64,000 bases of DNA, taken from Sugiyamaella lignohabitans (taxonomy: Eukaryota; Ascomycota; Dipodascomycetes; Dipodascales; Trichomonascaceae). The first letter of the stretch is position 1, and each line of letters begins with the position of its first letter. Under the pieces are notes generated by a model. That model worked only from the letters and a program-made list of their open reading frames with translations, did no database searches and was not told where the DNA came from. Positions 10,347 to 19,922 of this stretch are shown here, piece by piece. The stretch covers positions 2,604,001-2,668,000 of the forward strand of contig NC_031671.1 of the NCBI RefSeq assembly GCF_001640025.1, in the 5' to 3' direction. Both the position numbers and the translations under genes were made by a program.

Positions 10347-12632
10347 TCAATAGGCGGCCTGGATGTCGGGTGATTTGAGTCCAGGGATCCGAGACATGGT
10401 GATGCCCAGCTGGCGGAGTGCTGCTGCCATTTCGCCGAACCCGTTGAGAACACGCAGTCGCCACATGTATTCGGTGATTTCCGAGCGGTAGAAAGCTTGT
10501 TCGTCTTTGGTTGTGGCGGTTACGAAGAGGAGAGCCGCGAAGGAGCCGATAAGGGCGAAGTTGGCTGAGGCCGAGAAGTGCCAGAACGATTGCATGTGTT
10601 CGGGACGGAGACCGCGTACAAACTCCATGGCAGCCAGGAGCCGGGCTTTGCCTGCCTCGCGACACACTTCGGTCAGTTCTTGTGGCGAGTCTTTTGTTAG
10701 TGAGCGAATGATGCGTCGGTGAAGGGTGATTTCGGCTCCGAAATATGCTAGATGTAATCCGCCGTGAGCAGACAGTTGACGTGGTTTGGCGCTGTTGATT
10801 TGTAGTGACTCGGGAAGGCCGAGGTACCAGCGACGGAGCTTGATTTGGATCGGTTTGGCTACTTCCAGAATCTCTTCGGTGTCGCGAATTAGTGCCTTGG
10901 ATTTGTAGGTGAAAAGGGTATCGATAATCTCGTTGACGATTTGGCTCAATGTTATCATTTCAATAAATACCTGGCCAGGCTGGTCGGTTGATAGCACTGG
11001 TGAGGTGATGGAGTCTTCGGGAATTGGTGTCTCGGCAGCTGAACTGGCTCCGCTAGTGCTATCATCACCGTCTTGTCGCGATGATTTACTGGCGAAATCA
11101 TCTGGTGTTAGTTTTGCAACCAGCCAGTAGTTGTCGGAAATGTGTGATGGTTGTGCTTCAATGAGCGATAACCACTTGTCTAGAAGATATACAGCCCATG
11201 CTAGACGTTTGCGTAAACCACGCTCCCATTTGGGCACTTTCCAGTTCTGACAGTCTAGACCCAGTCCGATTCGTTCAGCACATGGGACGACCTGTGAACA
11301 GATAAGCCAGTGACGGTCATCACTGGGTTTACACTGTACCAGCAGAATACCGGCTTGCACGACGGGGATCTTGGGATGGCCACATACTTTGTGGAAACTT
11401 TCTACTGCGAGCTGATATAGTTTGGCAGTGATATCTGGCTTGGGCAGAGACGATAGATTCACGTCGTAATACCACCATTTCAAAGCCAGAATGTACACAG
11501 CAGCTAACAGGCATGGAACAAACTCTCGGTGCGTTCGCGAATATTTCTCTAGGAATACGTCTTTATCGAGTACTGGGAAGTATGGATGAACAGTTCGAAA
11601 GTAGAGATCAATTAACTGCTTTCCGTAGGGAGTAGTGAGTTTCTCTATTTCGTCGACATCTTCAACCGACTCCTGAGGTCCATCATCTGTAGATAGAATA
11701 AATACTGCTCCTGGACCAGCTCGCCGTAGTGATATATTGCCCGGTAATTCTGCTTCGTCCTTTTTATCAAAGTTCCCAGAGTCTAATAGCACATTGTCGT
11801 ATACAGATGTATCTCCTACATACACAGCAGATTTAGGATACTGCAGTCCCAAAGTCTTTTTTAGGAGTGAATGTCCTCGTATACTGGCGTAGTCCTGAAC
11901 TGGGTTGATATATCGTGATTGTTCAGCCGCTGGTTCGGCAGCGATTTCCGTCACTGTCGTGTTTATTTTGGCCCTTTTATTAGCATTAGATGAGTCTCCT
12001 GAGGCATTTGCCGAGTTATTATTTGATGCAGACCCGAAATTGGCGTCCTTGGCTGTACTACTAGTATTTCGTTTTCGAGACCTGGGTCCTTCAATAAACG
12101 TACATGCAATGCCATTGACTTGACAGGTTAAACAAGTGTTTGATCCATCTGCCATAATACACCCTGATTTTCGCCGCCGACATTCGTCACATGGTCTCAT
12201 TTTCATAAATTTAGGATTTTTCGCTGGTGCTGTAGGCATGCCAGATCCTGTTGATGGCCCCAGAGCCTGGGTCTGGTTGGCCAGTTCAGGAGGTGATTGT
12301 TGTATTGTACCACTACTACCATCTGAAGGAGGATTATCCAGAATATAACCTCTATTGCCAGATCCATTAGCCGAGTTATTACGGACACCAGGAGGTGAAT
12401 TGCCCATTCCCACGGTTATAGATCCATCTGGAGATATCATTGATCCCTCTAAAATATATGGAAATACATTTGTATTGGACAAGTATTCCTGTTTCATTCT
12501 CTGTGGAGACACCGCTGATGTATCGTTAAAGTTCGAAGACATCTGTGAAGAGTCACCAAGTGACTGTTGCTGTTGCAGCTGCCCATCTATATCCACTTTT
12601 ATATCCTCATATGTATCAAGATATTCCTGCAT
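10347..12632 (-). CDS. DAL81: Zn2Cys6 transcription factor, Dal81/TamA type
   Basis: A nuclear regulator resembling Dal81/TamA, which activates nitrogen-source genes together with pathway-specific factors. From the first ATG at 12632 the protein has 761 aa. A Zn2Cys6 cluster lies at about residues 148-178 (CDECRRRKSGC, then CLTCQVNGIAC), preceded by a Gln/Asn/Ser-rich region and followed by basic RSRKR. A family-type block contains SLLKKTLGLQYPKSAVYVG, and the fungal-specific transcription factor domain follows (around KQLIDLYFRTVHPYFPVLD onward). The frame is open further upstream to 12695 but without an ATG. An uORF (12696-12893) precedes it. GC content rises strongly toward the 3' end. Other Zn2Cys6 families remain possible. 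Confidence 0.8.
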   Translation of the reverse strand: MQEYLDTYEDIKVDIDGQLQQQQSLGDSSQMSSNFNDTSAVSPQRMKQEYLSNTNVFPYILEGSMISPDGSITVGMGNSPPGVRNNSANGSGNRGYILDNPPSDGSSGTIQQSPPELANQTQALGPSTGSGMPTAPAKNPKFMKMRPCDECRRRKSGCIMADGSNTCLTCQVNGIACTFIEGPRSRKRNTSSTAKDANFGSASNNNSANASGDSSNANKRAKINTTVTEIAAEPAAEQSRYINPVQDYASIRGHSLLKKTLGLQYPKSAVYVGDTSVYDNVLLDSGNFDKKDEAELPGNISLRRAGPGAVFILSTDDGPQESVEDVDEIEKLTTPYGKQLIDLYFRTVHPYFPVLDKDVFLEKYSRTHREFVPCLLAAVYILALKWWYYDVNLSSLPKPDITAKLYQLAVESFHKVCGHPKIPVVQAGILLVQCKPSDDRHWLICSQVVPCAERIGLGLDCQNWKVPKWERGLRKRLAWAVYLLDKWLSLIEAQPSHISDNYWLVAKLTPDDFASKSSRQDGDDSTSGASSAAETPIPEDSITSPVLSTDQPGQVFIEMITLSQIVNEIIDTLFTYKSKALIRDTEEILEVAKPIQIKLRRWYLGLPESLQINSAKPRQLSAHGGLHLAYFGAEITLHRRIIRSLTKDSPQELTEVCREAGKARLLAAMEFVRGLRPEHMQSFWHFSASANFALIGSFAALLFVTATTKDEQAFYRSEITEYMWRLRVLNGFGEMAAALRQLGITMSRIPGLKSPDIQAAY

Positions 12633-12695
12633 TTCAACTATAAAAAATTGACGAGTCGACCCTGTGTAAACCGGTGGTTCAAAAATAGTCAGCAA

Positions 12696-12893
12696 CTAAA
12701 AAAGTACCTGCAGTCTGCTGGATAAATCCGTTTCTACGCAATCAAATCGTGAAATGTCATCTAAAAATATAGAGTAGCCAAATCTGACTGTGAGTGATCC
12801 ATGCAGGTCGTTACATAGATAAGAGTTGAACTCGGCCTGATAGGGTATTTTCGTCGTATCACAGCATCGACACCGATACCGGCCCTGCGGCAT
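12696..12893 (-). other. Possible uORF upstream of the DAL81-type gene
   Basis: An ATG-started 65-codon frame ends 63 bases before the proposed DAL81 start codon on the same strand. It does not join the main frame by any splice pair I could find. It may act as a translation-inhibiting uORF if it lies within the transcript. Confidence 0.35.
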
Positions 12894-12984
12894 TCTGATT
12901 GCGACCCCCCATGCTATTAAAGGTCGCTTAACAGTTGGGATCGGCTTTTTTCAATATATGCAATATATGCAATATAGCGATACT

Positions 12985-13004
12985 ACGCGTTTGATCCAAC
13001 GCGT
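12985..13004. promoter_or_regulatory. Two MluI cell-cycle boxes (MCB) upstream of RFC4
   Basis: Two exact ACGCGT sites, 12985-12990 and 12999-13004, lie about 85-105 bases before the RFC4 start codon in the DAL81/RFC4 divergent promoter. In yeasts MBF binds such boxes to give G1/S expression of DNA replication genes, which fits RFC4. Confidence 0.7.
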
Positions 13005-13089
13005 GTGAATATATTCAATATCCAGGTGCAGATAATTCATCTTGACCGACTCACTTTTAATCAACATAAATCACGATACTCCACCTATA

Positions 13090-14332
13090 ATGGCCACCCA
13101 GGGAGAATCATCGAAACAGGGGGCTTTGGCTACTGCCGTTCCAAGCAGTGTTCTCGAAAACGGACTGCAATTGCCTTGGTAGGTTCTGCCTCCGGCGGCT
13201 GGGGCTCCGCCCCAGACCCCGTTGCTCCTCTCGCTTCGCTCGAGTCGTTTCGTGGGCGGTCCCTGATTAGTTTTTCTTTGGGATTGCTGGGTGATATGAG
13301 CTGTGCAATCTGGTCGTTTTTGATTTTTTGGAGTTTTAGGATGACGGATCTGAATTGTGATCTGAGACTAACATTGATAGGGTTGAGAAGTACAGACCAG
13401 TGTACTTGGACGATGTCGTCGGTAATATAGAAACCATTGAGAGGTTAAAAATTATCGCCCGTGATGGTAATATGCCTCATCTCATCATCTCTGGAATGCC
13501 TGGTATTGGTAAAACTACGTCAGTTCTGTGTCTGGCGAGAACGCTGCTGGGAGATACATATAAAGAGGCAGTTCTGGAACTGAATGCATCTGACGAACGT
13601 GGTATCGATGTTGTTCGTGGTAGAATCAAGGCTTTTGCTCAGAAGAAAATCAATCTACCACCAGGGAGACAGAAGATTGTTATTCTTGATGAGGCAGATT
13701 CAATGACTCCTGGTGCTCAACAAGCTCTCAGAAGAACTATGGAGATCTATTCAAATACCACCCGTTTTGCCTTTGCATGTAACCAGTCCAACAAAATCAT
13801 TGAACCTTTACAGTCCCGATGTGCCATTCTACGGTATACCCGATTGACTGATGAACAAGTGTTAAAAAGATTGCTTCAAGTCATTGATGCCGAGGGGGTC
13901 AAGTACTCAGACGACGGACTAAGTGCATTACTATTCACTGCCGAGGGCGATATGCGACAGGCTCTGAACAATTTACAAAGTACCTGGTCTGGATTCGGGT
14001 TTGTCAGCGGTGACAATGTATTTAAAGTAGTGGACTCACCACACCCACTGGCTGTCCAACGAATGATCCAGGCCTGCACCCAATACAACATTGATGGCGC
14101 TCTCGAGGAGCTCAACACCCTGTGGGACAAGGGCTACAGTGCTGTCGACATCATTGCTACCATGTTCCGAGTAACGAAAAGTCTTCCTGACGTGTCCGAG
14201 GGCGATAGGCTCGAGTACATCAAAGAAATCGGGTTCACCCACATGCGCATCCTCGACGGAGTCGGCACCTTCCTTCAGATCGCAGGCTGTCTGGCCCGAC
14301 TCGCCAAACTGTCGACCAAATCAAAAGCATAG
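13090..14332 (+). CDS. RFC4: Replication factor C subunit 4, two exons
   Basis: An AAA+ subunit of the RFC clamp loader that places PCNA on DNA. Exon 1 is 13090-13178, a 202-bp intron is 13179-13380 (donor GTAGGT, branch CTAAC, acceptor GATAG), and exon 2 is 13381-14332, giving 346 aa. The splice restores the family start LPWVEKYRP. Motifs are Walker [10 protein letters not shown], Walker B LDEADSM, RFC box SRCAILRY and sensor 2 around [13 protein letters not shown]. The intron carries a GC-rich element that begins 8 bases after the 5' splice site. Two MCB sites lie upstream. The last 200 bases are GC-rich. Convergent with RCE1. Confidence 0.96.
13187..13247 (+). repeat. GC-rich element, single-ended (copy 7), inside the RFC4 intron
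   Basis: TGCCTCCGGCGG, the inner hairpin and a CTCCTCTCGCTTCGCTCGAG distal part, ending in GTCG. It starts only 8 bases into the intron. Confidence 0.94.
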
Positions 14333-14376
14333 ACACATTATTTAATTCTACTGTATTTTTTTTAGGGTTATGTCGC

Positions 14377-14514
14377 TGCCTCCGGCGGCTGGGGCTCCGC
14401 CCCGGACCCCGCTGCTCCTCTCGCTTCGCTCGAGTCGTTTCGTCGACGGGCCCAGCAATCTCCTGCGAAGCAGGAGCTACGGGGTCTGGGGCAGCGCCCC
14501 AGCCGCCGGAGGCA
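14377..14514. repeat. GC-rich element, two-ended 138 bp (copy 8)
   Basis: Fills the convergent gap between RFC4 (stop at 14332) and RCE1, whose stop codon at 14517 is two bases from the element. The right arm has the loop variant GGGGCAGCGCCCC. Confidence 0.95.
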
Positions 14515-14516
14515 GT

Positions 14517-15416
14517 CTACACCAGCCGGTGTGGCCAGCTGACCACGTTCAGCAGGATTACAAAGAGAATGAGGCCAATGAACAGGAGTGATCTGTAGAC
14601 CCGGGTCTGTCCAGCAGTTTCGAGGGTCCAGTCGGGAACGCCGAGCGAGTTGCAGAAGATATGGACTGCTACGCCTGACCACACGCTGCTGGTGTTGAGG
14701 AACAGGTACGTTGCGTACCAGCCAAAGACAGTGGTGAAGAGGAACTGGAATGTGGTGCCGAGAAGAATGTTTTTCAGCAGCTGCGTGTTGCCCGAGTCGC
14801 CGGGAACACTGCGTTTTAAATATGTCTCGTAGGCATGGTGGGCGTGTGCGATACCAAAATATAATGGGGTAATAAATATCATTGTGGCTCGTGAAGCGCC
14901 AGATGCCAGATAGAATGCTAGAATGCATGCTCGAAATGCCACTTCCTCTGTCAATGGTCCGACAAAGTAGTTGCGAATTCCGTATATATTCGCCATGGCA
15001 TATTTTATATCTCCCAGTATAGATTTGACATCGAATCCATACTCAAAAACAAAAAAATTCACTAGTGGTCCTATAAACAGGGCGCTGGTGAGAAGTACAC
15101 ATTTGAGGGGATCCAGAATGAGGCTCGTGACTCCGAACGACATGTGTAAAGACTGCCAACTGTAGTACCAAGTACCGTATATTTTTTCGACATATGTTAG
15201 CACTACTGGAACTAGAATTGATAATGCAATTGTGACTAAAGAGATTGTTATCATCCTCTGGCTCACTACCTTGGGATCATCTCGATACTGATCTCGCGAG
15301 GGTCGAGTCCCTTTACCAACGTATAACGAGCCAACATATATCGAGGTTACTGCCAGAGAATAGCCAATTGCTTTTAATGTCGACAGTCTATGATATCCAT
15401 CCATATTTCCTGTCAT
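14517..15416 (-). CDS. RCE1: CAAX prenyl protease 2 (Rce1)
   Basis: An ER membrane protease that removes the last three residues of prenylated CAAX proteins. The 299-aa protein has several membrane helices and the ABI/CPBP signatures: the Glu-Glu pair in GPLTEEVAFRAC (about residues 157-158), the histidine motif FGIAHAHHAYE and the FCNSLG motif. Length matches fungal Rce1. It starts at ATG 15416, with a second in-frame ATG four codons in. It shares a promoter of about 300 bases with the cyclin C gene and converges on RFC4. The C-terminal 300 bases are GC-rich and the N-terminal part AT-rich. Confidence 0.93.
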   Translation of the reverse strand: MTGNMDGYHRLSTLKAIGYSLAVTSIYVGSLYVGKGTRPSRDQYRDDPKVVSQRMITISLVTIALSILVPVVLTYVEKIYGTWYYSWQSLHMSFGVTSLILDPLKCVLLTSALFIGPLVNFFVFEYGFDVKSILGDIKYAMANIYGIRNYFVGPLTEEVAFRACILAFYLASGASRATMIFITPLYFGIAHAHHAYETYLKRSVPGDSGNTQLLKNILLGTTFQFLFTTVFGWYATYLFLNTSSVWSGVAVHIFCNSLGVPDWTLETAGQTRVYRSLLFIGLILFVILLNVVSWPHRLV

Positions 15417-15713
15417 GATAAAATGGATATATTCAGTTGTATTCAGGACAGAGTCCTCATATAATCTGTAAATGAGAAGTGTATGAAATGAGAAGTTCAG
15501 GGGGTTGCCGTCCGTATTTATACATGCGCCCTAACCTAGATTAAGCATATTAGAAGGTTCAACGATAGACGATCATTTACAATAATCGAACATGACACTT
15601 TCACTGCACCTCTAATCAGTACACTTTTTATATCTTGAACCCTTTCATCTGGCGCAACTACATTCGAAAATACCCAAAAAGGACACTGGAGCATACAACA
15701 GTAGCGCTATTTC

Positions 15714-16617
15714 ATGGTAAGCAGTTGGTTAATGTCTCATGGGTTTTTGTAGGATACTAACAGTTTAGTCTGCCAACTATTGGAACTCCAGCCAGCGTCT
15801 TCATTGGCAGCTGACGAAGGAGCAGCTACAGAAATGCCGAGAAAAAGTGGCTCAAAATGAGTGGAAAATGGGGATTCCAGCTGATTCATACAAAGCATAT
15901 GACCATAACATGCGCATATATCTCCACAGTCTGGTACTGGCATTTGGTAGACAGCTTTCATTGCGCCAGCGAGTCATAGGCACTGCTGAGGTATATTTGG
16001 CGCGATTTTTCACGCGAGCGTCGATTCACGAAGTGAATGTTTATTTATTGGTAGCCACTTGTGTCTATGTGGCATGTAAGACGGAAGAATGTCCGCAACA
16101 CATCCGCACCATCACCTCCGAAGCACGAGTGCTGTGGCCAGACTATGTGACTACAGATCCCACCAAAATAGCCGAGTGCGAGTTTTATCTAATAGAGGAG
16201 CTCGACACCTATCTCATAGTGCATCACCCGTACCAGTCATTGGGGGGCATTCTCAAAGCCATGTCCGAATCATACAGTCAACTTGAACTGAACCCAGAAG
16301 AATACCAAGCCGTGTGGTCGATGATCAATGACAGCTATGCCACTGACCTTATTCTCATGGTAGCACCACACATTGTAGCCATGGCTTGTATTTACACAGT
16401 GGTAGTGCTGAAGAGTCCGTTAGTACGGCCGTCGAAACCACTGGAACGAATCAAAGCACGCATCGACCTGATGGTCGGGTTTCTGGGCGAGTCGGGCATC
16501 GACCTCGAGAAACTGGCCGAATGTGTCCAAGAGATGGTCTCCCTCTACGTCCGTTGGGAATCGTACGACGAGAACTCGTGCCGAAACCAGCTCGTCAAGG
16601 CACTCCTCGGCGTGTGA
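15714..16617 (+). CDS. SSN8: Cyclin C of the Mediator kinase module, two exons
   Basis: Cyclin partner of Cdk8 in the Mediator kinase module (Srb11/Ssn8). Exon 1 consists only of the start codon (15714-15716), directly followed by a GTAAGC donor. The 52-bp intron ends ACTAACAGTTTAG at 15768, and exon 2 is 15769-16617. The spliced start reads M-SANYWNSSQRLHW, matching the cyclin C N-terminus, followed by the cyclin box (VYLARFF, VNVYLLVATCVYVACKTEE) and the second cyclin fold. It has 283 aa. An unspliced model from the ATG at 15847 would lose the conserved N-terminal helix. GC content rises strongly toward the 3' end. Confidence 0.94.
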
Positions 16618-16706
16618 CCACCCCACCCTTTATTTATTCAGCACTTTAGGTACTCTTATGACTCTAAACGCCTCTATTTAACCATTTATGATTGGGGAGC
16701 CCTCGC

Positions 16707-16884
16707 TGCCTCCGGCGGCTGGGGCTCCGCCCCAGACCCCGCTGCTCCTCTTGCTCCGCTCGAGTCGGGACTCGGGGAACGACTCGTACCACCATCTCCA
16801 GAAATGCCGGGGGCCCCCCGTCCCGACTCGAGCGAAGCGAGAGGAGCAACGGGGTCTGGGGCAGAGCCCCAGCCACCGGAGGCA
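16707..16884. repeat. GC-rich element, two-ended 178 bp (copy 9)
   Basis: Both arms use the CTCGAG-type distal part (left CTCTTGCTCCGCTCGAG, right CGACTCGAGCGAAGCGAG), with a spacer of about 60 bases. It lies between cyclin C and tRNA-Ala. Confidence 0.93.
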
Positions 16885-16937
16885 GGACCCCATCCCGCCG
16901 GCTCACATGGGAGTGCACGATATTTTAGCCAATAACA

Positions 16938-17011
16938 GGGCGTGTAGTCTAGTTGGTTATGGCGCTCGCTTTGCATGCGAGAGGTCTCTGGTTCGATTCC
17001 GGACTCGTCCA
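16938..17011 (+). tRNA. tRNA-Ala (anticodon TGC)
   Basis: A 74-base cloverleaf. The acceptor stem GGGCGTG/CTCGTCC includes the alanine identity pair G3-T70 and the same T-T mismatch seen in S. cerevisiae tRNA-Ala(AGC). The anticodon stem CTCGC/GCGAG encloses the loop TTTGCAT, and the T arm is TCTGG-TTCGATT-CCGGA. The discriminator base is A and there is no intron. A run of five T at 17015-17019 serves as RNA polymerase III terminator. Confidence 0.95.
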
Positions 17012-17019
17012 TTGTTTTT

Positions 17020-18457
17020 AGATTTCCAGGGGTATTTTTTTTGGCGGGTGGTATGTGGTTCGCCACGTGCCAGGCACCGAGTTTGTAGGGTGTAGGTCTG
17101 CGATTGCGAGGTCGGTAGCTTCGGTTTGTGTGATCTGTGGTGGTAGCTCAAGCAACAGTGGCCGCCGATCTGACCCCTGTGGCTCCTGGCTATCCCTGCA
17201 AGTCGACCCGTTCGCATGTGTAAAGGCGGTGCAGATTAACAGCAAGCCAGGGCTCCTGCGGACGAAATGATCTCAATAGTCACAAACAATAGCATATTTT
17301 TTTTCTTTCGAACCGCATATAACGAGTAGTTTATATCAAATAAGCAATGTAGCTAGTGCCGAAGAGTTCTAGCTTAGTCCCCTATAGGGCTAAACAGGTG
17401 AACAGTTGGATGTTACCTATTACTAAGAATAGACTGGCGTTTGTGTCGGACTATCATTCTCCTGTAAACTTGCATTGCATTTAGTTACTTCATCTGTAGT
17501 GGTCCTAGATTTTCAGGCTCAGTGAATTTTTCCAGTGTGGCTCAGATTGGATTTTTCTTAGAACGGCATCTGTTCAGGAATACGGCTTTTACTGGTTAAA
17601 GTGATGCGCGCGCGTGGACGACACGTACCCAGTCAAATTGGTTGACTATCTCTTATATTGTTTTCATATTTGGTTTCATTTTGGTTTGTTGATTTTAAAT
17701 GGGATTATTTTTTCATTAATTCCTACATTCCAGAAGATAATAAGAACCTGTTTTGTTTTTGACAGGAGCGTGGATACCTATATTATTCACGGTTAAGTTT
17801 AGAAGGACTGTCGGTATATAGGTCTGGCTTCGATAATTTGACATTTTTGGTGCACTGAAATTTTTGGAAGGTTGCACTATATTCTAATTAATTGACCAAA
17901 AATATTATATTGTGGAATTTGGAACGTTTTCTACAGTTATTGGTTTTTGGATTTGATTAAAATTTTTTATTTTTTTTTATTTTTGGATTTATTCTGTTCA
18001 GGTTTTGGATTTTCCGCCGAGGAGTTGATTCAGCAAATTGCAAATTGATTCCCACTGTAACAGATTCAGGCTCTAATTTGAAAACTCCTGTTGGATCAAT
18101 ATTCAGAAGTTAACTGAATATTTAGGACTGGGATTTAGAACTGAGGACTTTGAAGTGAAGTTTTTGAACTGCGGTTTGGACTTAAGACTCAATACTGTGG
18201 AATTGCAAATTGCACAGATCACTAAGTGTCCTGAAAATTCTGTCAATCACAATAATAACAAGAACAGCGGTAGACTACACAAAGTATTAGTAACTGCACC
18301 AGCAAGCTTTATTTATTAAAGCCTCCAACTCCATTCGTTGAACTAATTAGATCAACTCAAAGCTCTGATTGAAGAGCTGTTTGAGCTGTTTTACATTCGC
18401 TTTTGTTCATTTTTTTTTCATTTTCATTGCTATTTATAATAACCGGCATTATTCATC
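17020..18457. other. Long upstream region of LAG1
   Basis: About 1.4 kb without a convincing gene. The first 250 bases are GC-richer and contain a CACGTG (near 17064), a Cbf1/bHLH-type site; minus frames at 16957-17245 there look like noise. The rest is T-rich. It probably holds the LAG1 promoter and a long leader. Confidence 0.45.
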
Positions 18458-19657
18458 ATGATTCATGGCTCATCAACCACATCTCCAGAATCCTTCACAG
18501 TATCGATTCCTGGCTCGTCGGCTTTAAGCTCGAGGTCCTCTATTTCTCATAGAGTCAAACCCGAGCAAAGCCAATCAACCGGTAAGAAACTATCGGACTC
18601 TCAAGCATCTAATCTGTCATATCGTGTTAGACGGTCACGTCAAACTTGGCAGGAATATTTGGCAGAAAGACAGACCAAGTTCTCATTACGACTGATTGCA
18701 GTTCTAGGACTGGCTCATCAGATTCCTGCACTTCAACCATTTACCAACAAACTTATACATATCCAATACTACGACCCAGTTACTGAAAAGGCCAGGATCG
18801 GAATCAACGATGTATTCATTGTGCTGACGTGGATTGTGCTATTAATTTTTATCCGGGCGACACTCATGAACTATGTATTTATCCCATTTGCCCGCAATGT
18901 GACGGGCATGAAATCCAAAAAGAAGCAGGTCCGTTTTGCTGAGCAAGGATGGAGTATGTTCTACTACTTCATGGCTTGGGTGCTGGGAATGTATCTTCTC
19001 GCTGAGTCGGACTATGCATTTTCCATCCAACATGTCTGGATTGGCTGGCCCCATTATCAGATGAGTCGCACCATGAAGTCATACTATTTGATCCAGCTTG
19101 CCTGCTGGTTATCACAGATCTATGTGTTGAACGTCGAGGAAAAGCGTAAGGACTATGTCCAAATGTTTGCTCACCACATTGTTACATGTCTGCTGGTCAC
19201 TGGATCCTATTACTATTACTATACCCGTATTGGCCATGTGATTCTGGTTCTCATGGACGTAGTCGATGTTTTACTGTCGACGGCCAAAATGCTAAAATAC
19301 TCTGGTTTCAGCAATATCTGCGACGTCATGTTTGGAATTTTCCTGGTTGGCTGGATTTCCCTGAGACATGTGTTTTTCAATTATTGTACCTGGTCGGCCA
19401 TGACCGATGCGTTCCAGCTCATCGACAAGAAGTGTTACTACGACGAAAACGGCGAACTCGTGCGATGTTTCACGTCGCAAGTCCACTGGACTCTGGTCAG
19501 CATGCTGGTCGTTTTGCAGGTCATCACCCTGATATGGCTGTGGTACATTTTGCGCGTGGTTGTCAAGATCCTCAAGGGCGGGTCTGCCGAAGACAACCGC
19601 AGTGACGATGAAGACGACGAAGATGACGACGAGTCCGACTCCGACAAAAGCTCCTAG
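18458..19657 (+). CDS. LAG1: Ceramide synthase (Lag1/Lac1), TLC domain
   Basis: An ER enzyme that joins very-long-chain acyl-CoA to sphingoid base. The 399-aa protein has a Ser-rich cytosolic N-terminus and about seven hydrophobic segments. The Lag1 motif lies around FAHHIVTCLLVTGSYYYYY, with the adjacent His-His needed for catalysis, followed by HVILVLMDVVDVLLSTAK. The C-terminal tail is very acidic (residues 383-399, Asp/Glu/Ser), typical of yeast Lag1/Lac1, where it is a casein kinase 2 target. Single exon, first in-frame ATG. Convergent with SHO1; the 3' end is GC-rich. Confidence 0.95.
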   Translation: MIHGSSTTSPESFTVSIPGSSALSSRSSISHRVKPEQSQSTGKKLSDSQASNLSYRVRRSRQTWQEYLAERQTKFSLRLIAVLGLAHQIPALQPFTNKLIHIQYYDPVTEKARIGINDVFIVLTWIVLLIFIRATLMNYVFIPFARNVTGMKSKKKQVRFAEQGWSMFYYFMAWVLGMYLLAESDYAFSIQHVWIGWPHYQMSRTMKSYYLIQLACWLSQIYVLNVEEKRKDYVQMFAHHIVTCLLVTGSYYYYYTRIGHVILVLMDVVDVLLSTAKMLKYSGFSNICDVMFGIFLVGWISLRHVFFNYCTWSAMTDAFQLIDKKCYYDENGELVRCFTSQVHWTLVSMLVVLQVITLIWLWYILRVVVKILKGGSAEDNRSDDEDDEDDDESDSDKSS

Positions 19658-19718
19658 TATTCTGATATCTCATATGCTTGTTAATAGAATTTTTCCCATG
19701 TATTTCTCGTGCCGGTTC

Positions 19719-19858
19719 TGCCTCCGGCGGCTGGGGCTCCGCCCCAGACCCTGGTTGCTCCTGCTTCGCAGGAGATACGGGAACGTCGAGACGCAAACGA
19801 CTCGAGCGAAGCGAGAGGAGCAGCGGGGTCTGGGGCGGAGCCCCAGCCGCCGGAGGCA
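19719..19858. repeat. GC-rich element, two-ended 140 bp (copy 10)
   Basis: In the LAG1/SHO1 convergent gap. The left unit carries the CTCCTGCTTCGCAGGAG hairpin, the right unit the CGACTCGAGCGAAGCGAG form, the reverse order of copies 5, 6 and 8. Confidence 0.95.
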
Positions 19859-19922
19859 CGTGGTTCATTACCGTTAACAGTTACTATTCATACAATACAA
19901 GAGGTCAGTTATAGAGGGGCCA

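Noticed and set aside
12650..12760. Splice joining the 65-codon uORF to the DAL81-type frame
   Set aside because: The only donor/acceptor pair I could propose (CAG-GTACTT to ACACAG) puts the frames out of phase and leads to a stop after a few codons.
16957..17245. Minus-strand frames overlapping tRNA-Ala and its downstream flank
   Set aside because: They overlap the tRNA and have no domain resemblance or splice support.
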